Shown here piece by piece: positions 54,686 through 64,000 of a stretch of 64,000 nucleotides of DNA. The notes below the pieces were generated by a model. The model was not told where the DNA came from and ran no database searches. It worked only from the letters and a program-made list of their open reading frames with translations. This stretch comes from Artemisia argyi. Lineage: Eukaryota; Streptophyta; Magnoliopsida; Asterales; Asteraceae. Numbering within the stretch: position 1 is the stretch's first letter; every line of letters starts with the position of its first letter. Location of the stretch: contig CM060687.1 in the NCBI GenBank assembly GCA_030686995.1, forward strand, positions 167,324,090 through 167,388,089, written 5' to 3'. The position numbers and the translations under genes are program-made.

Positions 54686-56170
54686 GCTTGTTGGAATAGT
54701 CAATAGTGTGTGTGGTTGCTTGTATTAATTAATTCTTTGGTCTCAAAGTTTACATTTTGCATAATGTGAGAATGACTCCTCTCTGGTTTGTCATGCTTGG
54801 ATGATTATACTTGCTTTTCAATACAAAAAAAGGACACGTAATTGTGTAATGTCGACATAATAATGAAAGCTAACTTTAGTATACAATGCTAGAAATACAC
54901 CCTACAATGTTACGATAGTTGTGTAATGTCGCTTAGCGAACTAAGTACTTACATGTTACATAAATAATTTACCATACTTCATAAAAGAAACAATTGGCAT
55001 GCTTTAACATGATTAACAATGATTCAACGGTTTATGAGGACGTAAACTGATACGGGTTGACATGTATATCACAAACCGATCGAGTCTATGAAGAATGGGT
55101 CAAGATTGCAGTTTTATTTAGTATTGCTTTATGGTCTATCATGTGTCCCTTTATTTTAGCAAGTCTCATGCATGCACGTTCTCTTTTATATCACATTTCC
55201 CTTTTCATAGTATTAGTGGGTCATTTAGTTATGATAGCAGTTTGCATCTTTGCTTATAAATTGTAATCTCTGTATTAGTTATTGGTATGAATGAATGAAT
55301 GAATGAAAAGAATATTAAAGTCTAGTTCCTCTCTAGTTTCTTAGAGTCTTGCCCGCGCAAGGGCTTTATCAAATCTATCTCTTATCTAGTTTCTTGGGAG
55401 ATTGACCATCTCAAATCGGTCTCATATCATAAACCCTTTCTAGCAAGAATGCGCGCTTATACATGTTGTGCGACGTATGCTTAGACTATGGCTTCTCAAT
55501 TTATGGATTTCTACTTAAGGACAAATAAGCCCGTGTTGGATTAGTTATGAGTGATGCTCCACAAAATACTTGATAGCAACATAGTTTTGTAAATAGCAAC
55601 CTAGTCACTCACAGCATGTGTACTATATTAATACTAGTAATAAATGTTGCAACCCAGTATCACACAACCATATTTAATTTCAGAATTTGTTAAAGACAAA
55701 TGTGAAGTAAAGAAGGAAAGCTAAGACATATCACAGACATTACTTGAGCAAAGGTATAAGCCTCTTTTCCATTATTTTTGTATTTGAATGTTATGATGAA
55801 GATGGTACCTATAGTTATTATCGTTAATCATATAAGCATAATATATGGATGTGTTTCAGATTGCTTAGCAAAATTTGTTTAAGCTCCTGAAATAGTTTGT
55901 TAAGTAGTTTGAGATAAACAACTTATAGCTTTCAACCTGTTTATCTAAAGAGGTTTATTTTATTTTCATATATTTAGACCAAAACTTCGAATAAGCAATC
56001 CCAATTCCCAAACAACCACAAAACTGCTTGTATCACCGTGAAAAGTAAGACGTGCATATGTGTTTATTCAGTTTCAATAAGCAATCACAAACATCCCCAA
56101 TGACAGTGAGTTAACAAAGGGGGCATAGTTTGACTTGCAAACAAGTTATACTGTGACTACGGTATGCTTT

Positions 56171-56174
<4 letters not shown>
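54686..56174. other. Intergenic, no gene recognised
   Basis: AT-rich. The 69-residue hydrophobic frame at 55057-55266 has no known family. 'gaatgaat' repeats lie at about 55287-55305. Nothing else is supported. Confidence 0.45.
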
Positions 56175-56248
<74 letters not shown>

Positions 56249-56440
56249 TTCGGTTTAAGAGAAAAGTGCATTTCGGTAGAAAAGTGAGAAAATAAGTGTG
56301 ATGCACTAAAATTTTTAACTCTGATGCACTAATTTTTATTTTAGTGCATCATAGTTAAAAGAAAAAACGGTGCATCACAATGTTTATTTTAGTGCATCAC
56401 AATTATTTTCACTTTTCTACCGAAATGCACTTTTCTCTAG

Positions 56441-56529
<89 letters not shown>
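56175..56529. repeat. (TA)n array split by a MITE
   Basis: Pure TA repeats occupy 56175-56245 and 56443-56529, on either side of the palindromic insertion at 56258-56438. Confidence 0.95.
56258..56438. mobile_element. Foldback MITE inserted in a (TA)n array
   Basis: The first 30 bases (56258-56287) and the last 30 (56409-56438) are perfect reverse complements. Between them are inverted and direct copies of 'gatgcact'/'agtgcatc'. TA repeats lie on both sides. This resembles the rice Micron elements, which sit in (TA)n. A TC...CTAG reading of the edges (56250-56440) would also fit a small Helitron-like element. Confidence 0.85.
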
Positions 56530-56530
<1 letters not shown>

Positions 56531-56599
56531 TGTGACTACTGTTCATACTAAAAGGACTTCTTGTCTTGTATTCATGAAATTATAGTTTTATCATAGTTC

Positions 56600-57045
56600 T
56601 CAGGATCCCGATCCTGATCTTACGATTTTACGATACTGCAAAGCAAAAACGATCCGGATCCTACATAGGATCTTTGTAAGCTTAAGATCTTATAGGATCC
56701 CGATCTTGACCATACGATCTTAAGATCTAATTCGATCTGATCTTACTTTTCTCGGATTACAAACTAAAAAACTATAAATTTATGGGTTGTTTTTTTGTAG
56801 CAGTCAAAAAACAACATATTAATCTTTTTAAACATTTCATAATCATAATTTAGAACAATATTTCTATGAAACATTCATAATATTTTATGTTTATAATGTA
56901 TAATAATTTGTAGATTTGTATAATATTACAAAACTATTAAGAAATAACATTAGAGTATGATCTTAAGATCCCGATCCGATCTTACGATCACGATATTGTA
57001 AAAACGAAAACGATCCTAGGTAGGATCCCAATCTTGAAAACCTTG
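56600..57045. repeat. GATC-rich foldback repeat
   Basis: Many 'ggatcc', 'gatctta' and 'cgatcc' words are arranged in a roughly inverted way: 'caggatcccgatcctgatct' near the left end, and 'taggatcccaatcttgaaaac' at the right. No target duplication was found. It may be a Mutator-like foldback. Confidence 0.5.
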
Positions 57046-57890
57046 GTTTTTATGATTTTAAAAGAGGTAACAAAGATTGACCATTGAAACATGTTCTTAT
57101 ATGAAATTCTAAAACTTGTACACTAAAGTTCTAGATAAATTTTTTACCCTAAAACTTCAGATAGAAGATGAATTTTTACTCAACAAAAATTTACAGTTGA
57201 TGTAATACACTCATAAAATGAAATTTTGTTAGGCAACTTTTATGAGCATGAGTCATGACAGATTTCACTGCTTTAGTCTTCAACGATACAACTATGGTCA
57301 CTTGAACTCTAAATAAAAAAGGGTATCACATTCAAGAATAAGAAACTGTCTTTATCCAAACTTGTAGCAGGTTAAATCCAAAATTACCAAGGAAGTCATA
57401 AAGAAGACAAACTTTTGGTCAAATCTTAAGATTTGATACAAAACTTTGTTCCTGGAGATATCCTGAATCTTGGATTTGCATATAAATCACACACTAGTTT
57501 ACTTAATAAGTTTGATCAGGCCTAAATCAAAATCGATCTTTGCCTATTGGGTCAAGAAAATACATTAATAAATTTACTGCGCATTAAAACACAATCTACA
57601 CATACCCGTTCTAGACAATAAAAAATATGCGTGCAGAGATAATCAATACCTAAATGTATATCTATATCTATCAATATTTATATTATCTATAAAGGAAAAA
57701 CAAAAAAGTGAAAAGTGAAAAGTGATAAGTTGAACCATTAATACACATCGAAGACCGGGTTGACCCGGTACGCTTCAAATCCGGTGGGCTGACCCGGTTT
57801 AATTTGACCCGTTCGGGTTGACCTGATTTAAATTGACCCGTTTGTCAACCGGAACGGTTCAAGTTGAACCACCCTCGTCGAACCGGGTAC
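57046..57890. other. Intergenic upstream of the cyclase, dispersed repeat at the end
   Basis: No gene. 57740-57890 is rich in ACCCGGT/CCGGTT and continues into the tandem repeat; in reverse it resembles 5890-6130. Confidence 0.4.
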
Positions 57891-58129
57891 AAGAAAATAC
57901 TTTCTTTTGACTTAAGGCAATAGAATCCTGTTGCTATGCATAGGTACTCGTCTAGTAGTTTCAAAATAGATCATGGCCATGTGAAACGTATAAGAAAATA
58001 CTTTCTTTTGACCTAAGGCAATAGAATCCCGTTGCTATGCACGAGTACTTGTCTAGTAGTTTCAAAATAGATCATGGCCATGTGAAATGTATAAGAAAAT
58101 ACTTTCTTTTGACCTAAGGCAGTAGAGAT
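57891..58129 (+). repeat. 101-bp tandem repeat upstream of the cyclase
   Basis: Units start at 57891, 57992 and 58093 with 'aagaaaatactttcttttga'; two are complete and the third is a 37-bp part. The first two differ at only a few bases. The array ends about 230 bp before the cyclase start codon. Confidence 0.95.
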
Positions 58130-58250
58130 GCAAAATTTTAACATCTACTTGAGTTTGGCATTAATAAACTTCTGACCATATGTCGCTATCACAAGTAGAG
58201 TTATAATCTAGTATCAGAGATGTACTTTTTTCGGTTCTTGTTTGTTAGAG

Positions 58251-58260
58251 TATTATAAAT
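58251..58260 (+). promoter_or_regulatory. TATA box of the oxidosqualene cyclase gene
   Basis: 'tattataaat' lies about 100 bp upstream of the ATG; transcription would start near 58285. Confidence 0.55.
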
Positions 58261-58361
58261 ACGGGTACACTCTAACTTAAAAATAACTTGAAAGCAAACA
58301 CTAAGATAACTTCACATTACAGGAAGTTGATAGTTTTATATATTTTGGAGGGAAAAGTAAG

Positions 58362-61300
58362 ATGTGGAGATTGAAAATAGCAGTAGGGGGCAATGATCCG
58401 TACCTGTACAGCACAAACAACTTCGTTGGAAGACAAATATGGGAGTTTGACCCGAATTATGGAACTCCAAAAGAGCGTGCTGAGGTGGAACGAGCTCGTG
58501 TTGATTTCTGGAATCACAGACATGAAATTAAACCCAGTAGTGATGTTCTTTGGCGCATGCAGGTCTAAAGTCCATCTTTTTAACAAAAAATAAAATTATT
58601 AGTACTATTTGTTTGGTCATGGCCCTTGTGGATTTAACAAATGTTGTGTAAATGTGGATATGCAGTTTTTAAGAGAGAAGGGATTTGAACAGACGATACC
58701 CCAAGTGAAAATAGAGGACGGTGAAGAAATATCGTATGAAAAAGCTACAATCACATTAAGGAGATCGGTTAACTTCTTTGCAGCCTTGCAAGCTGATGAT
58801 GGTCACTGGCCAGCAGAAAATGCTGGTCCCTTGTATTTCATGCAGCCCTTGGTAGACTTTTATGTTTCACTAGAGGTCTAAGAAATGGACGGGTCGGGTA
58901 GCGGGTCAATCCAAAACACAATTTACCAAAAAATTTGAACTTTTATAAATATTTTGTGTGGTATATATGATTTCAAAGAGATGACCCATTTGACCTGTTT
59001 CCTATAAGCTATTTTGGTTGCTGTTTTACCCGTTAGAATTTTAAAAACCTAAATCGATCCATTCATAAATAAATGGATCAATATTTGTCACCTTTCGACA
59101 AAATCATTATATTTGACAGATGACACACATTCTAACTAAAACTGTGTGTTGAATCAACAATTTCAGGTCATATGCTTGTATATTACTGGGCACCTTAACA
59201 CTGTTTTCCCAGCAGAATATCGAAAAGAAATTCTACGGTACATATACTGTCATCAGGTACGTAGTATAGTAAATGGAGTATGTTTTTGAACTAAATTTTC
59301 TGAAAGAGATTATTAATAAACATCATCTGGAATTCACAGAATGAAGACGGTGGGTGGGGATTTCACATTGAGGGTCATAGTACAATGTTCTGCACCACCC
59401 TCAGTTACATTTGTATGCGTCTTTTGGGGGAAGGTCCCGATGGTGGTCTGGATGGTGCATGCACCAAAGCACGCAAATGGATTCTAGACCATGGCAGTGT
59501 CACGGCCATTCCATCTTGGGGTAAAACGTGGCTTTCGGTAAGATGTTTTATTCAATACAATAAAATATTCAAGAATACAAGATAATGACAGGTCAACACA
59601 ATTCGACATGTGTATTTTGACTCAGCCCTGATTTGGCTCTCTATCCAATCCCCCCGAGGCCCCGACCTGCCATTTTGACACCTCTAACATACTTGCTACT
59701 TTTAGAAATAATACATACTTATTAATTATGCATGGTTCTTTGTTTTAGATACTTGGTGTATGTGAGTGGGCAGGAACCAACCCAATGCCCCCCGAGTTCT
59801 GGATCCTCCCTTCTTTCTTACCTATGTATCCAGGTTAGTTTTCAAGTGCCAGCTGTATCAAAATAGTATGATAATTGCAAATTTATCTAATTAACTTTCA
59901 AATCTATATGTAGCAAAAATGTGGTGCTACTGTCGGCTTGTGTATATGCCAATGTCATACCTATACGGAAAAAGATTTGTGGGTCCTATTACCCCATTAA
60001 TTCTACAACTTAGAGATGAACTTTATGCACAACCCTATGATGAAATCAAGTGGAGGAGCATACGGCATTTGTGTGCAAAGGTGATTCACTGTCTAGAACA
60101 TTTGATTTGCTTAATAATGATCTTCCTTGCTAACTATTTGTCTATCCTAATTGAAATTTCAGGAAGACTTATACTATCCTCATCCCTTACTACAAGATTT
60201 GATGTGGGATAGTCTTTATGTTTTTACTGAGCCTGTACTAAATCACTGGCCATTTAATAAATTGCGTGAGAAAGCACTACAAACAACAATGAAGCATATC
60301 CATTATGAAGATGAGAACAGCCGATATATCACAATTGGTTCTGTAGAGAAGGTAAGCTAATAAATTATTCGATAAATGCATAATTAAGTAGCTGTAAACT
60401 CACTGCGAAGATTTCACCTTTGTTGTTTAGGCACTATGTATGCTCGCATGTTGGGTTGAGGATCCAAATGGAGTTTGTTTTAAAAAGCATCTTGCTCGTA
60501 TTCCAGATTATCTCTGGGTTGCTGAAGACGGAATGAAAATGCAGGTCAGACAAAAACACCCTCTTTTCTAGAAAATAAATTTTTCATGATAAATGCAAAT
60601 ATACTTCCTTAAGTAAGTACATGTTTATCGTTCTAATTGCAATAAGTATAATTTTCAAACAGAGTTTCGGCAGTCAGGAGTGGGATGCTGGTTTTGCTAT
60701 TCAAGCACTATTGGCTACTGATTTTACCGATGAAATTGGGTCTACTTTGATGAAAGGACATGAATTTATTAAAGCTTCACAGGTCTCTAAAACGTGTTTT
60801 TTAATAGTTGGCGCTAAGACCCGTATACATTTTTACTGGATCAATCTTGATTAAATATTCCATAACTCCTCTGTAGGTTAAAGACAATCCTTCGGGTGAC
60901 TTTAAAAGCATGCATCGACATATTTCTAAAGGGTCATGGACGTTTTCAGATCAAGATCATGGATGGCAAGTTTCAGACTGTACTGCTGAGGCATTAAAGG
61001 TATTTATGCGATTTTAATACATGTTCTTAGTCACCATATATTAGCAGGACTCTCTTTAAGATCTACCATCTATCCCCAGTGTTGCCTCCTATTTGCAACA
61101 ATGCCACCAGAAATAGTTGGTGAGAAAATGAAACCTGAGCAACTGAACGATGCTGTCAACGTAATACTTTCCTTACAGGTCAGTATATTTACTTTACATT
61201 CCACATGGAAACTCTTGAAGAGATTAACAAGTTTTTAACTAACTTTGATGATAATATAGAGCAAAAATGGCGGGCTAGCCGCATGGGAACCAGCAGGATC

Positions 61301-62638
61301 ATCAGAATTGCTGGAGGTATGTATCATTACAGGGAAAGTTTTATTCTTTTGAGAGAAATTGATACTGTTTTCCGACGTATTCATTTTTTCCATTGTAGAT
61401 TCTCAATCCTACAGAGTTTTTTGCTGATATCGTCATAGAGCATGAGTAAGAAATAATGTACCATTTAGCATATATGATTTAGAGTTCACTACAAGAGACT
61501 CGCTGAACTTGTTAATTAGGTACGTTGAGTGCACATCATCAGCAATGCAGGCTCTGGTTTTATTCAAAAAGTTATACCCGGGGCATAGGAGGAAAGAGAT
61601 AGAAAATTTTCTTTCGGGTTCAAGTGGATTCCTGGAGAAAATACAGATGAAAGATGGTTCATGGTTTGTTTCTGCCTTTTAATCTAAAATAAAGTTCTTA
61701 AACAGTTGGAACCAGATGCAGCAAAAGTGTTTGACTTTAGGATTTTGACCCCCTAAAAGATAAAAACATAATCTAAATTGACCCATTCATAATTAACACG
61801 AGAACCTGTGGTGATTAGGTATGGAAACTGGGGTGTGTGTTTTACATACGGTACATGGTTTGCTCTTGGAGGACTGTCAGCGGTTGGGAAAACATATGAC
61901 AATTGTCAAGCAATCCGTAAAGCTGTCAAATTTCTCCTGGAAACCCAGCTGGAAGATGGTGGTTGGGGAGAAAGCTACAAATCCTGTCCAGAAAAGGTAA
62001 CGCTACATGACATAGAAAAACAATAACTATTAGGGCATTTTGATGTCAACTGATGTTTTCCTCAATTTACAGAAATATATACCCCTGGAAGGAGGTCGGT
62101 CCAACTTGGTGCACACTGCATGGGCTATGATGGGACTAATTCATTCTCGACAGGTCCGTTTATTGATCAAAACCATATGCAACTATAGTTTTTAATATTT
62201 TACTCTATAACTTTTCCAAATTAACAGGCGGAGAGAGATGCAACACCCCTACACAGAGCAGCCAAACTATTAATCAACTCCCAGTTGGAAACTGGTGATT
62301 TTCCACAACAGGTAATGCAAATGGCAAAAGATCTCTATATATATAAAAAAAAGTAGTTTTTGGACAACAGGTGCTTCAGGTCAACCCCACCTGACCCATG
62401 ATCCAACCCGTACAGTGACGTACACCATGCTACCATTACTACTCAGAAGATTAATCTTACGGTTCCATGTCTCACCACTTTTAACAATTTTCCAATTTTT
62501 GTGAACCTAATACAGGAAATAGCTGGAGTCTTTATGAAGAATTGCATGCTACACTACGCCTTATACAGAAATATATACCCGATGTGGGCTCTAGCTGATT
62601 ATCGCAAGCAGGTTCTGCCACAGCTCAAAGGCATCTAG
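58362..62638 (+). CDS. OSC: Oxidosqualene cyclase, beta-amyrin synthase type
   Basis: It cyclises 2,3-oxidosqualene to a triterpene alcohol at the ER membrane. Exons: 58362-58562, 58666-58851, 59167-59256, 59340-59537, 59749-59833, 59914-60080, 60163-60351, 60431-60544, 60663-60782, 60877-60999, 61080-61178, 61260-61316, 61399-61445, 61520-61663, 61819-61996, 62073-62153, 62228-62311, 62516-62638. They give 761 residues without a stop, the normal family length. The exon 2 donor at 58852 is preferred to the later GT at 58876, since it restores the conserved [17 protein letters not shown] at 484-488 holds the protonating Asp484. MWCYCR at 256-261 has Trp257, the beta-amyrin-type residue (lupeol synthases have Leu). 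QW-type repeats ([30 protein letters not shown]) are present. [12 protein letters not shown] is less typical of beta-amyrin synthases, so the product could differ. Confidence 0.93.
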
Positions 62639-63045
62639 TACTACATCCCAGAGATCAACTCAATTATTTCAATGCATATAAAAATAAAATTACGATAAAG
62701 GAAATAAATTAGTTTTCTATTCATCATTTATCAATTTTTAAGCAATGTCCCATGTCTCCAAAGAAGTTTGCAGAAGAGGAAAGATACTGAAAAGGGTGAG
62801 AGGTTACAAGGTGGTCAATGACATGTATAATAGCCCCCATTTTTAGTATAATTTTGTTTATTATATTTCATTTTTTGTGAACCTCAACCTCCATACAACT
62901 TATGTAATTAGTAATTGCTGATCAAAGTCTCAAACGCAACAGTTAAATAGTGAGAAAAGCATATTTGTGGAATACTTGAGAAGAGCAAATAACATTCCAA
63001 ATAACTAACGAGAATAATCAATATGACACACAAACCTTAAGCATA

Positions 63046-63339
63046 CTAAGATTGTTTAGAATCGCTATGAATTGAAATTTCTGAATGAAAAACACATGCT
63101 GCTAAAATAGAGAGAGCGCCTACAACTGCTGAAATAAAAGTAAGCACAGACACGACTTTTGTGTGTTTGACAATTCCAGAAGGTACATCCCAAAAAATAG
63201 CAGCAGAACTGGATCTAACACCATCATTGGCTGATGAAAATATATAGCTTTGGTTATGGGAATCCCCTTCCACAATGCAGCTTACAAACAAATCAGGGGA
63301 CCCAAATTCAACTTTTGTGTAACCATATTTTCCCAGTGG
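63046..63339 (-). CDS. Last exon of an unrecognised membrane protein gene
   Basis: On the minus strand a CTGCAG|CCA acceptor at 63340/63339 opens a 97-codon frame to TAG at 63046. It contains a soluble stretch (KYGYTKVEFGSPDLFVSCIV, an NQS glycosylation site) and a hydrophobic helix (VVSVLTFISAVVGALSILAACVF) before a short 14-residue polar tail, so the protein is probably a type I membrane protein with its C-terminus in the cytosol. I do not recognise the family. Upstream exons must lie to the right, largely outside the window. It is convergent with the cyclase, about 400 bp apart. Confidence 0.6.
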   Translation of the reverse strand, partial: PLGKYGYTKVEFGSPDLFVSCIVEGDSHNQSYIFSSANDGVRSSSAAIFWDVPSGIVKHTKVVSVLTFISAVVGALSILAACVFHSEISIHSDSKQS

Positions 63340-64000
63340 CTGCAGAATAGAGTATAGCGCAATCAAATAAGGCAAAGCATGTAATATAAACAAACGGGCA
63401 GTAGATCAAGCAGAAAGCTATAATCCCGGAGACACAAATTCCAAAAAACAAGTATATATTTACTGAATCAAGAATCAGATTGGTAAAAATAGGCTTGGTA
63501 TTAGATTTCCACTTGCAAAGCCAAAGTAAGAAATAGTAACAGAATAAGTTTGTAATTAAACAAATTCCACATGAACAGCTCGTCTTTAACTAACAACTTT
63601 TTTCTAACAAAAAGAGAAAGTTTGTCGCAAAAGATATATGTTCCCCTAAGATACCCAAAGAGTGTGGTCCAAGCGAAAGGTGGCAATTTCAATCCATTTG
63701 CTAATGAATCATCAATCTAGGTTACACTTTATGAGAAATGGATCAGATCAATCAATTATAGCTAAAAAGGCAATGGGTCAAATATTTGCAATTTCAATCC
63801 ATTTAAATAAAGTTTTTATTTTTATTTTTTATAAATTGGGCCAGGAAGTGTTTTGCGTCAACCCAAACCAAACTAAAAATTGCCCATGATGACCTGTTAC
63901 CCCACCTATACACCCCACCCATTTTCCACGATTAGTGCAACCACACTTGATGCTTATTATTCACATACCGCATAACGTGCATGCAGTGGAAGCTCAATGT
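63340..64000. other. Probable intron of the minus-strand gene
   Basis: No further exon could be placed with confidence; 63501-63692 (-) is an open frame without family features. Confidence 0.35.

Noticed and set aside
55057..55266. 69-residue hydrophobic ORF
   Set aside because: No family signature, no splice context, and many frames of this length occur by chance in AT-rich DNA.
57891..58129. CRISPR-like or satellite array
   Set aside because: Only 2.4 contiguous 101-bp units without spacers; a simple local tandem duplication in a plant genome.
58852..58875. Longer exon 2 of the cyclase ending at 58875
   Set aside because: It would insert eight residues into a strictly conserved region; the GT at 58852 restores the family sequence and the 761-residue length.

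Overview
This is nuclear DNA of a flowering plant. It has long AT-rich introns with GT-AG junctions, plant-only gene families, tRNA- and 5S-related SINEs, Stowaway, Tourist, hAT, Mutator and Harbinger DNA transposons, and a young Copia/Sirevirus-type retrotransposon. From memory, the retrotransposon, the LINE-like relics and the triterpene synthase look most like those of the daisy family (Asteraceae). That family assignment is an inference, and no species can be named.

Four protein-coding host loci are visible. (1) 8630-16305 (+): a complete 12-exon plastid glycerol-3-phosphate acyltransferase (ATS1 type, 432 aa) for chloroplast phosphatidic acid synthesis. A broken copy of its first exon lies 4.5 kb upstream beside a retrotransposon LTR. 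(2) 40622-46360 (+): a complete 5-exon ABHD17-like alpha/beta hydrolase (401 aa), probably a protein depalmitoylase, with an unusual cysteine-rich tail that carries a 75-bp tandem duplication. (3) 58362-62638 (+): a complete 18-exon oxidosqualene cyclase (761 aa) with beta-amyrin-synthase-type motifs. (4) 63046-63339 (-): the last exon of an unrecognised membrane-anchored protein, convergent with the cyclase. The genes have unrelated functions and do not form a pathway cluster.

Layout: 1-5.2 kb is retrotransposon debris (LTR-like sequence, a gag remnant with its LTR and primer binding site, a LINE-like relic) plus the exon-1 pseudogene. 6.5-8.4 kb holds two non-autonomous DNA transposons that make up the upstream region of the acyltransferase. 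18-22.5 kb is a nest of SINEs and MITEs, several with intact target-site duplications. 25075-35724 is one complete Copia element on the minus strand, with two 480-bp LTRs that differ at one base, AATGG target duplications, gag, pol, and a third long ORF of unknown function. It sits inside an older repeat. 37.7-40.2 kb holds a hAT-like element, a Mutator-like element and Stowaway MITEs in front of the hydrolase gene. 46.9-57.9 kb holds a second Mutator-like element, a LINE relic, a perfect-looking hairpin, a Harbinger element with a nearly intact transposase, a MITE inside a (TA)n array, and 101-bp tandem repeats just upstream of the cyclase.

The most unusual items are: a SINE-like insertion with a 5S rRNA-like segment, a poly(A) tail and an exact 20-bp target duplication; the gag-pol junction of the Copia element, with three in-frame stops plus a branch point and splice acceptor; the third ORF of that element, bracketed by a repeated polypurine tract; and the expanding cysteine-rich tail of the hydrolase. 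All exon models come from reading-frame continuity, splice consensus and remembered family sequence. No alignment was run.
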